Origin: Artocarpus heterophyllus | Lineage: Eukaryota; Streptophyta; Magnoliopsida; Rosales; Moraceae | Direction of reading: 5' to 3' | Assembly (NCBI GenBank): GCA_025403435.1 | Contig: JAJQZP010000046.1 | Coordinates: forward strand, 62,001 to 126,000 | DNA length: 64,000 nucleotides | Part shown: one piece after another, positions 10,425 to 22,936 of the stretch | How positions within the stretch are numbered: the first letter of the stretch is position 1 | How the letters are laid out: each line of letters opens with the position of its first letter | The notes under the pieces: model-generated | The model's input: the letters and a program-made list of their open reading frames with translations, nothing else | Databases searched by the model: none | Told to the model about the DNA's origin: nothing | Position numbers and translations under genes: made by a program

Positions 10425-12865
10425 TGGTGAGAATTCTATATGTTTCAAAGTCTCTCAAAACGCTAGGCTTTACTCAAAGTAAGCAATTTTATGATTACTT
10501 AGTAGTTGCTTTAAGCATGCTGCTCTCTCTGGCTTTAACCAAAGAGAGAGAAAGTGAGAAAGAATAAGGAGAAAAAAGGAAGGAGATTATGAGGTTTTGG
10601 GTCATAATCTCACCCTTTCAAATCATACAAACGTTACATAGTGCAACATTTGTTCTAAAGTAAAACCACTAAGCAATTGGTGGATCTTCTTTCTTCTCAA
10701 CGTAGAATTGAAGAGGAAATAGAAAAGAAATACTTTGAGACATTTAAAACTTCTTTTAATTATGATAGTTAAAGATGTTATTATTCTTCTAGGCAAAGGC
10801 TAAAGTTCTCCGTGAAGGATTTGACTCTACATGTATAAAGAATTCACCATGTTAATCTGAGTGGAGAAATGTGAGCTTACTCATGTTTTGGAAATTTAGT
10901 TTTCACTCTTAAAATTTTTATAAAAATTTAATTATGCTCTCTTTTTATAAGAAAAATTCTATGCCCATTTAAAATTTTCATATTTATTTATGTCCACGTT
11001 CAATTAGAAATTATCTCTCTCTCCCCCTCTTTTTTTTTTTTTCAAAATGACCCCATTGAGTATTTTTCTGTAATAACTAATGATTTATTTTTGGCTCGTA
11101 TATAAATGCAACAATAATTTTGTAAAAAGTATAACATGAAATTAATCCATTGCAAAATAAATGTTATGTGACTAATTTCTAATGTTATAATTGAGACCAA
11201 AGACGAACATAATCTTCTATACTTCCTTTTACAAAGCTGCAATTCCCGCAAGGGAATCACCACCGACAAATGTCATTGAAATCTTTTTGGAATGGCTCGA
11301 AACACATCCACCTGAAGAGTTTGATAAGAGACTAGTAATTAATGCTTTTCAAAATAGCAAAGAGGACTTGTCTGGTTAAAATTGTATTAAGATTAGCACA
11401 AAATTGCATTAAATTGCTTCCTAATGGAGAAACGAAATGCCGTCCTAGAAAAACCAACCAGGGTACGAACTAAAGGAAAGATCTACAAACTACAACGGCG
11501 ATTACCTAGTAGGGCAAAACCAGAAAAATTAATCAGAGAACGAAATATGACTAAAATATTAAGTTGGAGCAAATAAAGAAATGTAGGGTAAATTTTATAC
11601 AATTTCATATACAAAATAAAAAATAAGAAAAAATTTTAAAAGAACGGTCGGTCTTTCTCGTTCGTGGGTGGCTTCTTTTACCCTTGCTATCTAGTAACTG
11701 TTGTACACAAGGTGGTCCACAAAAAAAAGAGAAAAAAGAAAAACATTTTAGGAGCTAATTAATATTAAACTTTCTTTTCATGAAATAAGTGAGATTCCTA
11801 ATAATCTCAGAGAAACTCTTTCATTCCCCAACACGGACCATAATTTAGTGATAAATCTTTAAATAATGACATGGATGATATTGTTAGGTGGCACTATAGT
11901 TGAGATAGATGACATCATTTGGAGCAAGATAACATGATAACATTAAATAAAGAGATAGATAATAACCTGACATGCACTTTTGGATTAGTGTGTTAACATT
12001 ATAGCCTTTTTGATGGAATATTAACGTTATAACTTTTTAGTAATTCAGCTGCTCTCATCAAACATGAAGGAAAAAAAAAAATTGCGTTATCTGATGACAA
12101 TGATATAAACTATGAAATTTAACATTATGATTTGACATCCTTGAAAATTAGCATCCAATCTTTAGGCCTAAAGCTCTTTGCGAAATATTGCTTACCAAAA
12201 TAGCAGCAGCAGCAGTAGTAATAGTAATAATAATAATAATAATAATAATTCAATTTACGTGTGTCTCTTACGTCACATTTCTTTGTATTTTGCCTTGCTG
12301 ATCGAAATTTGCACCCAACATCACATGGCCATCATTCTTTCGTTTTCTTTGTCGTCCATGGATTCGCAATAAACTGTTGTTCTGACATCTGGTAACTTTT
12401 TTTTTTTTTTTTCCTGACGTGGGTCAGAAAAGGATTAAGGGACAATATCATAAGTTAATTGGCACCACTTATAAACAGGTTTGAATGCTAATATATCTTT
12501 TCTCTTGAAAAGTTTTCTTATCTTAAAATAATTGGTAGTACTAATAAGCTGCTTTAGAGGACATAAATCTTTTTGGTTTTAAAGTTTTAGCTAAATATAA
12601 CAACTACTCACGCTGATATTTTTTGCTTGAAAATTTTAGATAATTATAACAACTATTAAGCAACTTTCCATTTTTTAAATGAGTTCATATGAGATTCATT
12701 TTATATTCATCATTATTGCGGGTTAAGTAAACAATGAATAAAACAAATTTGTAGAGAGAACTCCATGAGAAGTTATTAGAAGAAACTATTAAATAATGGG
12801 TTCTGCTAAAAAATATAGCATGTTTGATAAAATTGGTTCTAACCAATTTTTTCATTAGGAACATT

Positions 12866-13871
12866 GTAAAGCTCCACATGTTATAGTAAAAAGGAAAAAG
12901 TTGCTACAGTGTAAAGCTCTTACATGCTACAGTGTTTACAGTTCTAATCAATGGTACTACTCACTATGCCAAATGCTCTTTATTGTCAAATTATGAACCA
13001 AGAGCCGGACCCCTTTTTTGCCCAAAGCTTGACCACTTGTTTGCTTGAAGAGTATAGTTCAAGCATATTGACTGGCCTTGATTTTGCTTTTGCAAGAAGA
13101 GATGTATCCTTTAAGGTGAATTTGCGCTTCGAGATGCAAAGGAAAAATGCCATTATAAGAAGCTTTTGAGTTTTGGGTTTGGAGAGATCTAAAGCCAACA
13201 AAATAGCTAGTATGTCAAAAAAGTGTGAGAAGTAAATGGGCTTGCCAATGAACAACAAAATATGAACCGTGCCACAAAGTTATACGAAATGAAAGCAAAG
13301 CCGTAGGTAGTAACAGCTCTCACATGGCGTTTCACTCTCCATTACCCGCTTATGATGGACTTTTGGACCACTTCATGGTCATTTTTAGGCCACTCAACCC
13401 CTATATTTTGTGTGTGCATGGAGAATGTGCTAATTCTTCTTCTTCTTTTATTTCTTTGGCCGATCAAATTTTTGTACATTAATATTCTGCTATAAATATC
13501 CAATTAGCAAAAACTAAGCCAATACAAGGGAACGTAGATAGGTAATATAAGTATTATTTGAGATATCATATCCATTTTATCTCTCTGTAATAGATAATCA
13601 CTCATGCATTGAATGGCCTTCCTATTATTGTGGAAGCCAAATAAAACATTTGCAAATATCATATACCATAACCATATTCAATATGTCAAAATAAGAAAGA
13701 AAGAGAGAGACATAAGATGGTTGATTGAAAAATCAATCAAATACCAAAGAGCCCCACAACTTAAATAAGATTAAAATTTGGACTAACTTGGGGTCGAGCC
13801 AGAGGCTATGCTTTCTCAAGCCAATGGTTCGAGCCCAAATCAAAAAACAGCTACAATGGTTCCCAATCTCA
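12866..13871. other. Spacer downstream of PG1beta gene A
   Basis: No gene seen. From about 13472 the sequence aligns with 33058-33505 downstream of gene B, so the tandem duplication included 3' flanking DNA. Small ORFs on both strands at 12951-13258 overlap and look like chance. Confidence 0.55.
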
Positions 13872-15881
13872 TCAATCTGCAACAGTCCAAGTCATATCAT
13901 TCTCGAAAATCCAGTGACAAACCTCAATCCGACCCGGACTTGAACCCAAAGCAAGGAAAGCTCCATGGGCGGGGCTCCACACTGAGGTATCCAAGTGACA
14001 GATGGCAACTCCGTGGTTAATCTTGGCCTTAGATTTTGGGTCAAGTAGATCCGCTTCATAGACCCGAACTTTGGGTACAGAGTGGCAGTAATACACTAGG
14101 TAGGGGAACAAACTCTGATGACAAGAAACTGACTCTGTGACTTTTCCGCCGTTGATGCCTTTGACCGATCCAATCGTGATGTTGCTCTTTGACCCGCTGA
14201 CGTTCTCTGTTGACCGAACGACGACGTTTCTCCCCAGCACCGATGTCGCAAAGTCAATCATGTCCTCGACCGATGAAACGCAACGTTTCGTCTCCCCTTT
14301 GCTCGGAGCCCTCTCGCACTCTGCCAGCGTGTCCACTATCATTTTCTCCATCGTTGAATTGTCGCCGGCCTGGAAGATCGTCTTCAACTCCGACACCTTT
14401 GAGGCCGAAAAAGGTAATTTCGAAGTGATAGTTCGGGGCAAAAACGACCTTTTGGGCATTTTATCTCTAATATCAGGCATTGGCATCACCACCCCCTTCT
14501 TCAGCATCGACTCCCTAAAGAATTTGCCTGGTTCCACCCATCTTTTTACCAAACTGCCACTGATCGCCTTAGTCCTCGCCGATTCCCCCGGTCCGGAGCT
14601 CACATTGGTGTAGCTAGCGAAGGTCACGCCCTCCTTGGCGTATTCCTTGAAGGTGTTGTTGACGCCGTAGCCCTTGAACCCGATAGATTGCCCCGCCGCG
14701 CCCTTGCCGTACCCAGTGAACTTCTCCGTACCTTCGTTGATCGATTTTCCATAATTGGAGAAATTGATGTCCTCGTCATTGGAGTTCTTGGCGTAGGACC
14801 GGAATGAGGAGTCGCCGACATTGGACTGATCTCTGTAGCTCGTAAATTTCTCCACCGCCCCGTTGCCACCATCTCCGTAGCTCCTGAAATTGTTCTCCGG
14901 CACATTTCCGTCAAATCCGTAGCTCTTGAACGTGTCCTGTCCGCTAATGGAGGTCTGCTGGTAGCTCGAGAACGTCGAACCAATCACATTGGAGCTGTTC
15001 CCGTAGCTAATGAAGTCATTCTTCGGGCCATTGCTGTTCTTCCCGTAGTTCGCGAAGGACTGGTCCCCGGAGTTGGCGTTGACGCTGTATCCTTTAAACG
15101 TCTGTTTCCTCCCCATGGTCTCATCGGAGTAGGACGTGAATCGGAGATTCGGAATATTCACCGAATCGGCGTACTTCGAGAAATCGCCTGCCCCATCGAC
15201 GGCCGTGGTCCCGTAGGTGTTGAACCTCTGGTCAATTACGTTCCCTTCGGAGGCGTAGTTGTTAAACTTTTCGTCGTGGGCGTTGGAATCTCTGCTGTAG
15301 CGGCGGAAGGAGTTGACGGGGATGTTCTCCTCGAGAGAGTAGTTCTTGAAGACGTCCGCGCCGGTGGCGAGGCCGTCGCCGTAGTTGGTGAAGTTCCGGT
15401 CGATGTAGTTGGCAAAGTTTACGTCCTCGGTGTGCTTTTCGAGGCTGGGGGCCAAATCGGGGAAGCAGAGGAGGTGAGCGGCGGAGCAGAACTCGGGGAG
15501 GCGCTTGGAGAGCGAGTTCTGAGCCGCGAGCTTCGCGAACACCGCCGAGTCAACGGCGGTCAAAGGCGACGCCTTAGAGAGCAGAAACGGCGGCTTCTCG
15601 GCGTCGTTTCGGATCTCCTTGTTCCAGTACCGAATCACATGGGCCTTCGGCGAGAACGGACTCTCCTCCTCCGCTCCGGCGACGGCGGGTCCCACCTACA
15701 TTGGGGAAAAACAATACTCATTATCAAAAATTAGAGAAATGAGAATCATGAGGAAAATCAGAGATCGGTAATGAGAACTGGGAGGATTGATTTTTGATGG
15801 CTTACATTGACAAGAAATGAGAAGAAGATAAAGAGAAAAGTCACAAGACTGGTTTGTGCTTCTCGCTGCAAATTTCCCATT
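13872..15881 (-). CDS. PG1beta-like BURP-domain protein, copy A (intact)
   Basis: Exon 1 is 15807-15881 (25 codons), the intron 15696-15806 (111 nt, GTAAGC donor, TAG acceptor, phase 0), exon 2 13872-15695; total 632 aa, the usual length for the polygalacturonase 1 beta-subunit family. Exon 1 encodes MGNLQREAQ and then a hydrophobic signal peptide. A short propeptide-like part is followed by 21 FxxY repeats about 14 residues apart (residues about 118-380), then the BURP domain (about 412-632) with all four CH pairs spaced 10, 27 and 25, ending in MTWTVAD. Family members are secreted cell-wall glycoproteins; the tomato protein binds and modulates polygalacturonase in fruit, and relatives affect pectin and cell expansion. 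It is nearest to copy B. Antisense ORFs over exon 2 are shadows. Confidence 0.94.
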
Positions 15882-15967
15882 TTTTTTTTCTTTTGGTGTT
15901 GTTTTTTTTTTTTTTTTTGGCCTTTCCAAAGTGAGAATGTTGGTGAGTTCGTTGGGAAGTAGAGAGG

Positions 15968-15975
15968 AATTTATA
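15968..15975 (-). promoter_or_regulatory. TATA box of PG1beta gene A
   Basis: TATAAATT on the minus strand, about 87 bp upstream of the ATG. The same TATAAATTCC context occurs upstream of all four copies. Confidence 0.7.
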
Positions 15976-16699
15976 TTGGAGTGATGAGTTGTGTTTGTGT
16001 GCGTGCATGCAATAATGGGTTTTGGCTAGAAATTACTGAGTAGATTTGTGATACACCGTTTGATAAAAAGTAACGTTTGATTCTAAACAAAGGTCAAAAT
16101 TTGAATAGTTTTTTTTATGTCATGTTTTTATGATTGTGTTATAGGTAGGATTTACCTTATATTTTTTTTTTGTCTTTTTTATTTTTTAATAATATCATGT
16201 CATATTAATTAAAATATTTTAACTAATTTGATTATTGATATTTTTAATTGACATGATATTTTAATTGATGTAGTATAATATTATTAGAGAGAAACCAATA
16301 AAACATGAACAGTAGACAAAGGAGACACAGGGTACGGATCCAATATGTATATGTATTGTATTGATGTTTGAAACAATATTACTACAATTGCTCTTTCTAA
16401 AATTCATATTAATTAATTTACTTAAAAAAAATTATTTTTAAAGTTTTACTTTATAATTGCTCTTTCAAATTTTTGTCTTTTTTGTTTGTGAAGTTTATGT
16501 TGAACGTTGCTTTTCATGAGAAAGGTGTCCGTGTCTATATATATATATATATACACTCGACTATTGTCACCAGGCCTGTTGTATCTCCCCGCGAAATTTT
16601 AGGCGGTGAAAAAATTTTGTTCTTTAGCTCTGTTTCACCACCTAATCATGAGCAATTTTTTTTTTCACAACTCGTCATTTGGTTTATGTCTTTTGTCTA
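15976..16699. other. Distal upstream region of gene A up to the copia insertion
   Basis: AT-rich, with a CATGCA-rich patch near 16000-16012 and a TA microsatellite at 16536-16554. No gene seen. Distal promoter elements of gene A may have been separated by the retrotransposon inserted at 16705. Confidence 0.5.
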
Positions 16700-16704
16700 T
16701 TCTA

Positions 16705-17169
16705 TGTTGGATCAAAATTTAATTATGGGTCAATATATTAAATAAATATGAATTAAAGGCTATCAATAAGGTTGCCTAATTAAAAGTGATCAATTTAGGT
16801 TTTGGGCTTTTAATGCATCATTAAGTGTGGGCCTCCTATATGTAGAGACTAAAAATATAATTACTAATTTTATGATGGGTTAAATTGATAATTAAAGATA
16901 ATTGCTAGGGTTTAGCAATTATATAAAGGGGTTGTGGTCCCCAAGTCAGTACGTACATTATTTTTCTGTTACCCATCTACAGAGAGATTACAGAGCATTC
17001 TGATAAGGAGGATTTACGTACCAAACTTGAAAGATCCTCAACCAAAAGACTCAAGAATCACATTCAATCCATGGATTCAGGTTAGCTTCCGCATCTTAAT
17101 AATATTCTTGATGATTTGACGTAAACGATCCTGGGTGATGATGGTTTTCATCACAATTTTATTCTAACA
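16705..17169 (+). repeat. 5' LTR of the copia element
   Basis: Starts TGTTGGATC and ends TTCTAACA. A TATATAAAGG sequence near 16919-16928 is the likely TATA box. Confidence 0.95.
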
Positions 17170-17170
17170 A

Positions 17171-17185
17171 GCGGTATCTAGAGCC
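17171..17185 (+). promoter_or_regulatory. Primer binding site of the copia element
   Basis: GCGGTATCTAGAGCC just after the LTR is a mutated form of the initiator-Met tRNA complement TGGTATCAGAGCC. Confidence 0.75.
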
Positions 17186-18603
17186 TCTTCATGTTGAATC
17201 ATTGAGAATCAATAATTTTCTATATATGATTCTCATTAAATATTCTCAAATTTAACAATCTATGGTTTTATAAAATTGTTGAATTTGAGAACAATTGTTT
17301 AAATTTCTGGTTGAAAACAATCTACAGTTTCCTAATTCTTGCCGAGAGAACAAAAAAAGGAAAAATAAAAACGTTATTAACGTTTTGCTTAGGTTATGTT
17401 ATATACATGTATTCGGTTGAATCGTTTTGCTTGTATATATGCATATATATATATATATATATGTTTTTTTTTTTGGACCCGAGTTGTATAAGGAAAGTCG
17501 ACGGCATCATTACCGTCGCCGACGAAGCACCCCGTGCGCGACTGTGAGGCTGCGTCGAAAAGACAGCAGGCCGCGGCGGAGCAAGAAAGCAGCGGCCACA
17601 GAGGTCACCGCATAAAAAAAAAATAAAATTGAAAGGGCTTTCGCCGGCGGCTGGCCCCGTGACTGCCGGCGTCGGCCGTGTCTGGGCGCGACCACCAAGT
17701 CGCACCGGAGTAGAGAAGCTGCGGCCAGATACAGGGGCGGCGGCCGTTGGCCAACCGTCATCTTCACCCAGAGTAGGGCTGCTTGGGGAAAGGTCTGGGC
17801 TTCGGCCCAGACCTGAAGTTTTACACGGGCCCGAGCGGGCTCGTGATCAGACGGAACCCAGGGTCTCAACCCCTGGGTTACCGCAAAAAAAAGAAAAAAA
17901 AAAGGGATACACGGGCCGGGCTCGTGACTGGACATTCATACACGGGCTGGGCCCGTGACCGGTAAGTCCCCAGGGGTTCAACCCCTAGGTGACCCAAAAA
18001 AAAAAAAAAAAGAAATAAAGGGTGCTGGTTTAGGATCCAAGTAGGGTTCTCCCGACCCTGTCAATGTTGACCTTGACCAAATTTTTTTTTATTTTTTTTA
18101 TTTTTTATTTTTTAATTTTGGTCATTTTTGGTGCAATTTTAAATTCAAATATTGGTATTTTATATATATTTTGAGATGAATTAATTGAAGCAACATGTCA
18201 CCAAAGTGGCATCTCTTGTGGAAATTAATTTGTTTTGAAATATAAAAGGTTGTGTTTATGTAACTTATGTGAATATTGACCGGCCCAAAGGAAGGCAATA
18301 TTTGACAGAATTACATGTACACCTGTGGTGATAAACACGTGATGATTATTCGGCTTTATATGTAAGCAATAAATCAGCCCAAAGAAAGATTTATTGTTTG
18401 ACATGTTCTTATTGTTAGTGTTTGATTACTACACCAAGATATCACTTACAAGTTAATATTTCTGTCCAAAGACTAAATATTAATGGAGTGCTCGATATCT
18501 TGAGATGGGGTTACCTTTATTTGGATTTATTATTGTTATTATGGATTCTTATGTGAGCTTGTTTTGGTTTTGTTTATTTTGTTATCTGTTTCAGCTACTA
18601 GTT
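17186..18603 (+). other. Untranslated leader of the copia element
   Basis: This leader of about 1.4 kb has a GC-rich island at 17475-17995 with imperfect internal repeats: ACACGGGCC/CTGGGCCCGTGACC variants near 17822-17845, 17910-17932 and 17940-17962, and CAACCCCTGGGTTA/CAACCCCTAGGTGA near 17868 and 17979. ORFs on both strands overlap there and reflect base composition. A TGTTTCAG acceptor-like site lies at 18587-18594. Confidence 0.6.
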
Positions 18604-18641
18604 ATGCCTCTAATATTACTGCCAACATCAATTCAATTCCT

Positions 18642-19679
18642 ATGCTGAATGGTAGCAACTTCAAATCATGGCAAGAGAACCTCCTAATAGTTCTCGGAGT
18701 CATGGATCTCGACCTTGCGTTAAGGGTTCCTTCTCCTGCACCTCTTACAGATAAAAGTTCCTCTGATCAAAAGAAGGACATGGAAAGGTGGGAGAAGTCA
18801 AATCGCATGTGTATGATGATCATAAAGAAGGCGATTTCAGAAACATTCAGGGGCACTATATCGGAAACGATAAAGACAGCCAAAGAATTCCTTGAGGACA
18901 TTGAGAAGAGATTTGCCAAAATTGAAAAGGCTGAAACAAGTACACTTTTGGCAAACCTCATCTCAATGAGATACAAAAGTAAGGGGAACATTAGGGAGTA
19001 CATCATGGAGATGTATCATATTGCTTCAAAATTAAGAGCACTTAAGCTTGACCTTTCTGAGGACTTGTTAGTGCATTTAGTTCTTATATCTCTTCCTGCA
19101 CACTTCGGTCAGTTTAAGGTGAGCTATAATTGCCAAAAGGAGACTTGGTCTCTTAATGAGCTCATCTCACATTGTGTACAAGAAGAGGAAAGGCTGAAGC
19201 AAGAAAAGACAAAAAGTGCTCACTTGGCTAATACTTCCAAGGACAAAGGGAAGAAAAGGAAGAAGGATAAGGAAGCTGCAGTTACAGCACCTCAAAAGAA
19301 GCAACAAAAGAGACCGGTTGATCCAGAATATACGGGTTGTTTCTTCTGTGGAGCTACAGGACATAAGAAGAAGCATTGCACCAATTATCAAGCTTGGCGT
19401 GCTAGAAAAGGTATGCTTCTTAATTTGGTTTGTTCTGAGGTTAATTTAACTTCGGTACCTGAACACACTTGGTGGATGGATTCTAGTGCAACCACTCACA
19501 TTAGTGTGTCTATGCAGGGATGCCTGAGATGCCGAAAGCCAACTGATGGTGAAAGATACATCTACGTGGGCGATGGCAAGAAAGTTGAAGTTGAAGCAAT
19601 AGGAAAATTTAGATTATTGTTAAAGACTGGATGGATCTTGATGAAACATTTATTGTACCGTCTTTTAGACGGAATTTGA
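18642..19679 (+). pseudogene. copia gag and protease region
   Basis: From the first in-frame ATG (MLNGSNFKSWQ) this encodes a UBN2-type capsid, a CCHC zinc knuckle CFFCGATGHKKKHC (about 19339-19380) and a protease start with DSSATTHIS, where the usual glycine of DSGA is serine. An ATG at 18604, where the family start is expected, is one base out of frame, suggesting a deletion just behind it. Near 19620-19630 the frame shifts and the product would run to a false stop. Confidence 0.85.
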
Positions 19680-20623
19680 TTTCTATTTTAGCTTTGGACA
19701 AATCTGGTTATTCTTGTTCATTTGGAAATGGAAAATTTAGTTTGTTTCATGATTCAAAATTAGTTGGTTCCGGTTCTTTATCAGGTTACGATAATCTTTA
19801 TTTACTTGATACAATTGCTTCATTTAATGAATCCTTGCAATTAAGTACACGAGGTACAAAGAGAAAATTAACCAATGAGAATTCAGCTGCGTTATGGCAC
19901 AAGAGATTGGGTCATATCTTCAGAAGGAGAATAGGGCGACTTGTGTCAGACGAAATTCTCGACCCCTTAGACTTTACAGATTTTGATATTTGTGTTAACT
20001 GTATTAAGGGGAAACAAACCAATAAAAGGAGATTTGAAGCCAATAGGACTTTGGACGTCTTAAAACTTATACATACAGACATTTGTGGGCCATTCCCTAC
20101 GGCTTCTTGGAATGGTCAACAATATTTTATAACGTTCATAGACGATTTTTCCAGATATGGCTACATATATCTCATTCATGAAAAGTCACAGTCGCTGGAT
20201 GTGTTCAAAAATTATAAGGCTGAAGTTGAAAATCAACTCAGCAAAAGGATTAAAAGCGTCAGATCTGACCGTGGTGGTGAATACTATGGTAGATATGACG
20301 GTTCAGGTGAACAACGTCTGGGACCGTTTGCTAAGTTCCTAGAGGAAAGCGGTATCGTCCCACAGTACACTATGCCGGGTTCACCCACTATGAATGGTGT
20401 TACTGAAAGACGAAACAGAACGCTTAAGGACATGGTGAGGAGTATGATTTCTCATTCTGCCTTACCAGAATCACTCTGGGGAGAAGCACTTAAGACTGCA
20501 GCGTATATCCTTAATAGGGTTCCAACTAAAGCAACTACCAAAACCCCTTACGAACTTTGGACGGGCAAGAAGCCTAGTCTAAAGCATTTGCATGTTTGGG
20601 GATATCCAGCTGAGGCAAGGCCT
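19631..20623 (+). pseudogene. copia integrase region, cut by the nested element
   Basis: Starting in a shifted frame at [16 protein letters not shown], it has the GAG-pre-integrase HHCC zinc finger (WHKRLGH and CVNC) and an integrase core with all three acidic residues visible in [15 protein letters not shown] and GVTERRNRT. It is cut after AEARP by the element at 20624. The reading resumes at 29470 with YRPNEKKLDS. Confidence 0.88.
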
Positions 20624-22916
20624 TGTGACACCCGTTATTCTCCTAACGGGTATTGAGGTAATTAAATTAATTTTTAGTGTATAAAAAAAAAAATTGCTTC
20701 ATTTAAATTTATTTTATAATATTTATTTTTATCTATTTTTAAATTTTCTAAAATTCTCCTATATTTATTTAGTATGATTACTAAAAAGCCTTAGAACTTC
20801 TAATAAATCTCAAAAATGTCATATTGGCATTATGTGTGTTAAAGTCTTTAGATGAGACATAAGGATATCTTTTCCAACTACTCTTGACCCTCATTTTCTT
20901 TATTTCCTCCGTGACATGCTTCAACATGTCTCCTCTATAATTGTTTCTATCACTTCTCTTCAAAGACTTCATCTTTTCTTCCTTTCTCTTCCACGGTTCC
21001 CACACTCTTCTTCTCATTTCTTTGCTAAAGCAAAATACTTAGAGAACTTCTTCAAGGCAGCCATAAAAATCAGCTACCATCACCTCCATTTGAGCAAGAA
21101 TTTCAGTCATACCGAAGTAAAGGAACCTGTTTTGAAGCCATTTCAAGCTTCCAACTAACCATAATCCGAGGTTAGAATCTTATGAACAAATTTAGTCTTT
21201 CATTTATAAATTTTCTTTTATACTAAAGGATTATTCAAATTTGCGTTCTTAAACCTAAGTATATGTTTGTTGCTATTTTGGAGCATATGTATGAAGTCTA
21301 AGTGTATATGCCCTAGACAGAAAATTTATATTGTTAAACTTTGTAATACCTCTATGGGCAGTGGTTATTTCTTGAAATTCTAAGATTAAATTAAAATGAA
21401 TTTTATGAATTGGTTTGCATATTTGAAAAGTAGCATCCTAGGCTTTCTAACGAGCTATCATAAACCTAAATCGGAGTTGTATTTTATTTTCTAAGAATTA
21501 TTTAATTTTTGTATTGGAAACTAGTAAATCTGCCAGTTTGTTATGGTATACCAGCTGCTAACCTGAACCAAGAACCCATCTTTGCTCACCACCTAATTCT
21601 TTAATGTCTTGCAACCTTTCCAATATTATCCTAAGTGATTGATGAATCTTATTAGGGACTAAAACATATAGATTACTTGTTCACATTTTATATTGTGTTA
21701 AGACAAAAATTGTTTACTGTGGTATTCGAAAGAGATTTATATAAAAGCTTTAATGGCATACTAGTAAGATAGGTTTACACATGATTTATTTATGAATGTA
21801 GTTGTATGTTGTGCTTTAGTTTTAATTGTCCTTATGCACGCCTTAGGATCAAGGGAGTATGGAGCTAACGTTAACTGATTCCAGGATTAAAAGATTGTTG
21901 ATAAGCTTGAAAGGTAGGGATTCTATTACTCATCTTTTGTGAGGTTTTGGTAAATTAAATTTGATTGTTTTATATTGTAAAATATGTATATTGTATAGCG
22001 ATAAATATAATGATTTGACATATGTTATAAATTGAGAAGCATGGTTAGGAAATTGACTCTATAAATATAAATTGAATACAAAGGAATAGTGAGATGTAAA
22101 AAGGGCGACGGTTACGTCCTTGGGCACGAATACCCTAAAAGGAAAAATAGGGGGAAGGTGATGACGCTTCCTTGGGTTGAAAGTCCCAGAACACACTGTA
22201 CAGGAATCGATTTGGTGAGGACTCGGGGCTTGATGTCCCCTCACCGGAACACCCTTGGAATGTTTATAGGGTGATCAAGTGCGCCCATTTGGGTTTCGAT
22301 GAGTTGAGTGATACTCAATTTAACATGGATACCTAGGAACAATGATGATTGGTAATATTTGTATAAATGTGTAATTATGACACTTGGTAATGATTAACTA
22401 CGGTATCCATAAGATGTGATCATAATAAACCTCATAATCTGAAATATGATGTGACTTACTAACCATGCAGATTTTAATGTGGTAATGATAGAGGTGAGTA
22501 ATGGCTTTCTCTACTGAGCATAGTGTTGCTCATTCCCTTATGTTTATATCTTTTCAGGACTCACTAAGTGTAAGGTGGCTACGAGAAATATAGTTGAGGA
22601 AGTGATGTAGCTATATTACATTGGAACTGCTTCAATCGTTGAGAATGTTCTTCATGATAATGTAAGCATCAATTGTTACTTTCTGTGACTGTATTACAAT
22701 GTGTTGAGGGTTAAAATGATGATGACAACAGTTTATATTATTAAATTTAAGGTGCTACATTTAAAACTGTGGTTTATTTATCGTTTATATTTTTATTTTT
22801 GAGTTGAGAGTTTTCATTTAAGTCCCGGGCAAATTTTATTTTTAAGGTTTTACTTTTATTATTTATTTTTATTTTATCTCATTAAAAACTGTTAACCCCC
22901 ATATAGGGGCGTTACA
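20624..22916 (+). repeat. 5' LTR, young element copy 1
   Basis: 2293 bp, TG to CA. It keeps an approximately 390-bp segment (about 21415-21800) that is missing from copy 2's LTRs. Small ORFs here recur in all four LTRs and are not genes. Confidence 0.95.
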
Positions 22917-22923
22917 GAATTTT

Positions 22924-22936
22924 TGGTATCAGAGCC
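22924..22936 (+). promoter_or_regulatory. Primer binding site, young element copy 1
   Basis: TGGTATCAGAGCC, complementary to the 3' end of initiator-Met tRNA, 7 bases after the LTR. Confidence 0.93.

Larger units (their letters stand above)
8651..12865. repeat. Duplication block B (diverged copy of block A)
   Basis: It aligns with block A in the same order but lacks the solo LTR. Block-specific changes include a longer ATAC/AT microsatellite (10041-10113), an AGC/TAA microsatellite (12201-12249) and a 25-bp duplication near 9060-9110. No gene is supportable. The open stretch at 8778-8987 is broken by stops in block A. Confidence 0.75.

Noticed and set aside
12951..13258. Overlapping ORFs on both strands downstream of gene A
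   Set aside because: No motif, no splice context, AT-rich spacer.
14137..14613. 158-codon plus-strand ORF
   Set aside because: Antisense shadow of copy A; an equal shadow lies at 33771-34247.
17394..17965. Overlapping ORFs on both strands
   Set aside because: GC-rich copia leader; no protein features.
20916..21158. 80-codon ORF present in all four young LTRs
   Set aside because: Shared only because the LTRs are copies; no motif and no selection evidence.
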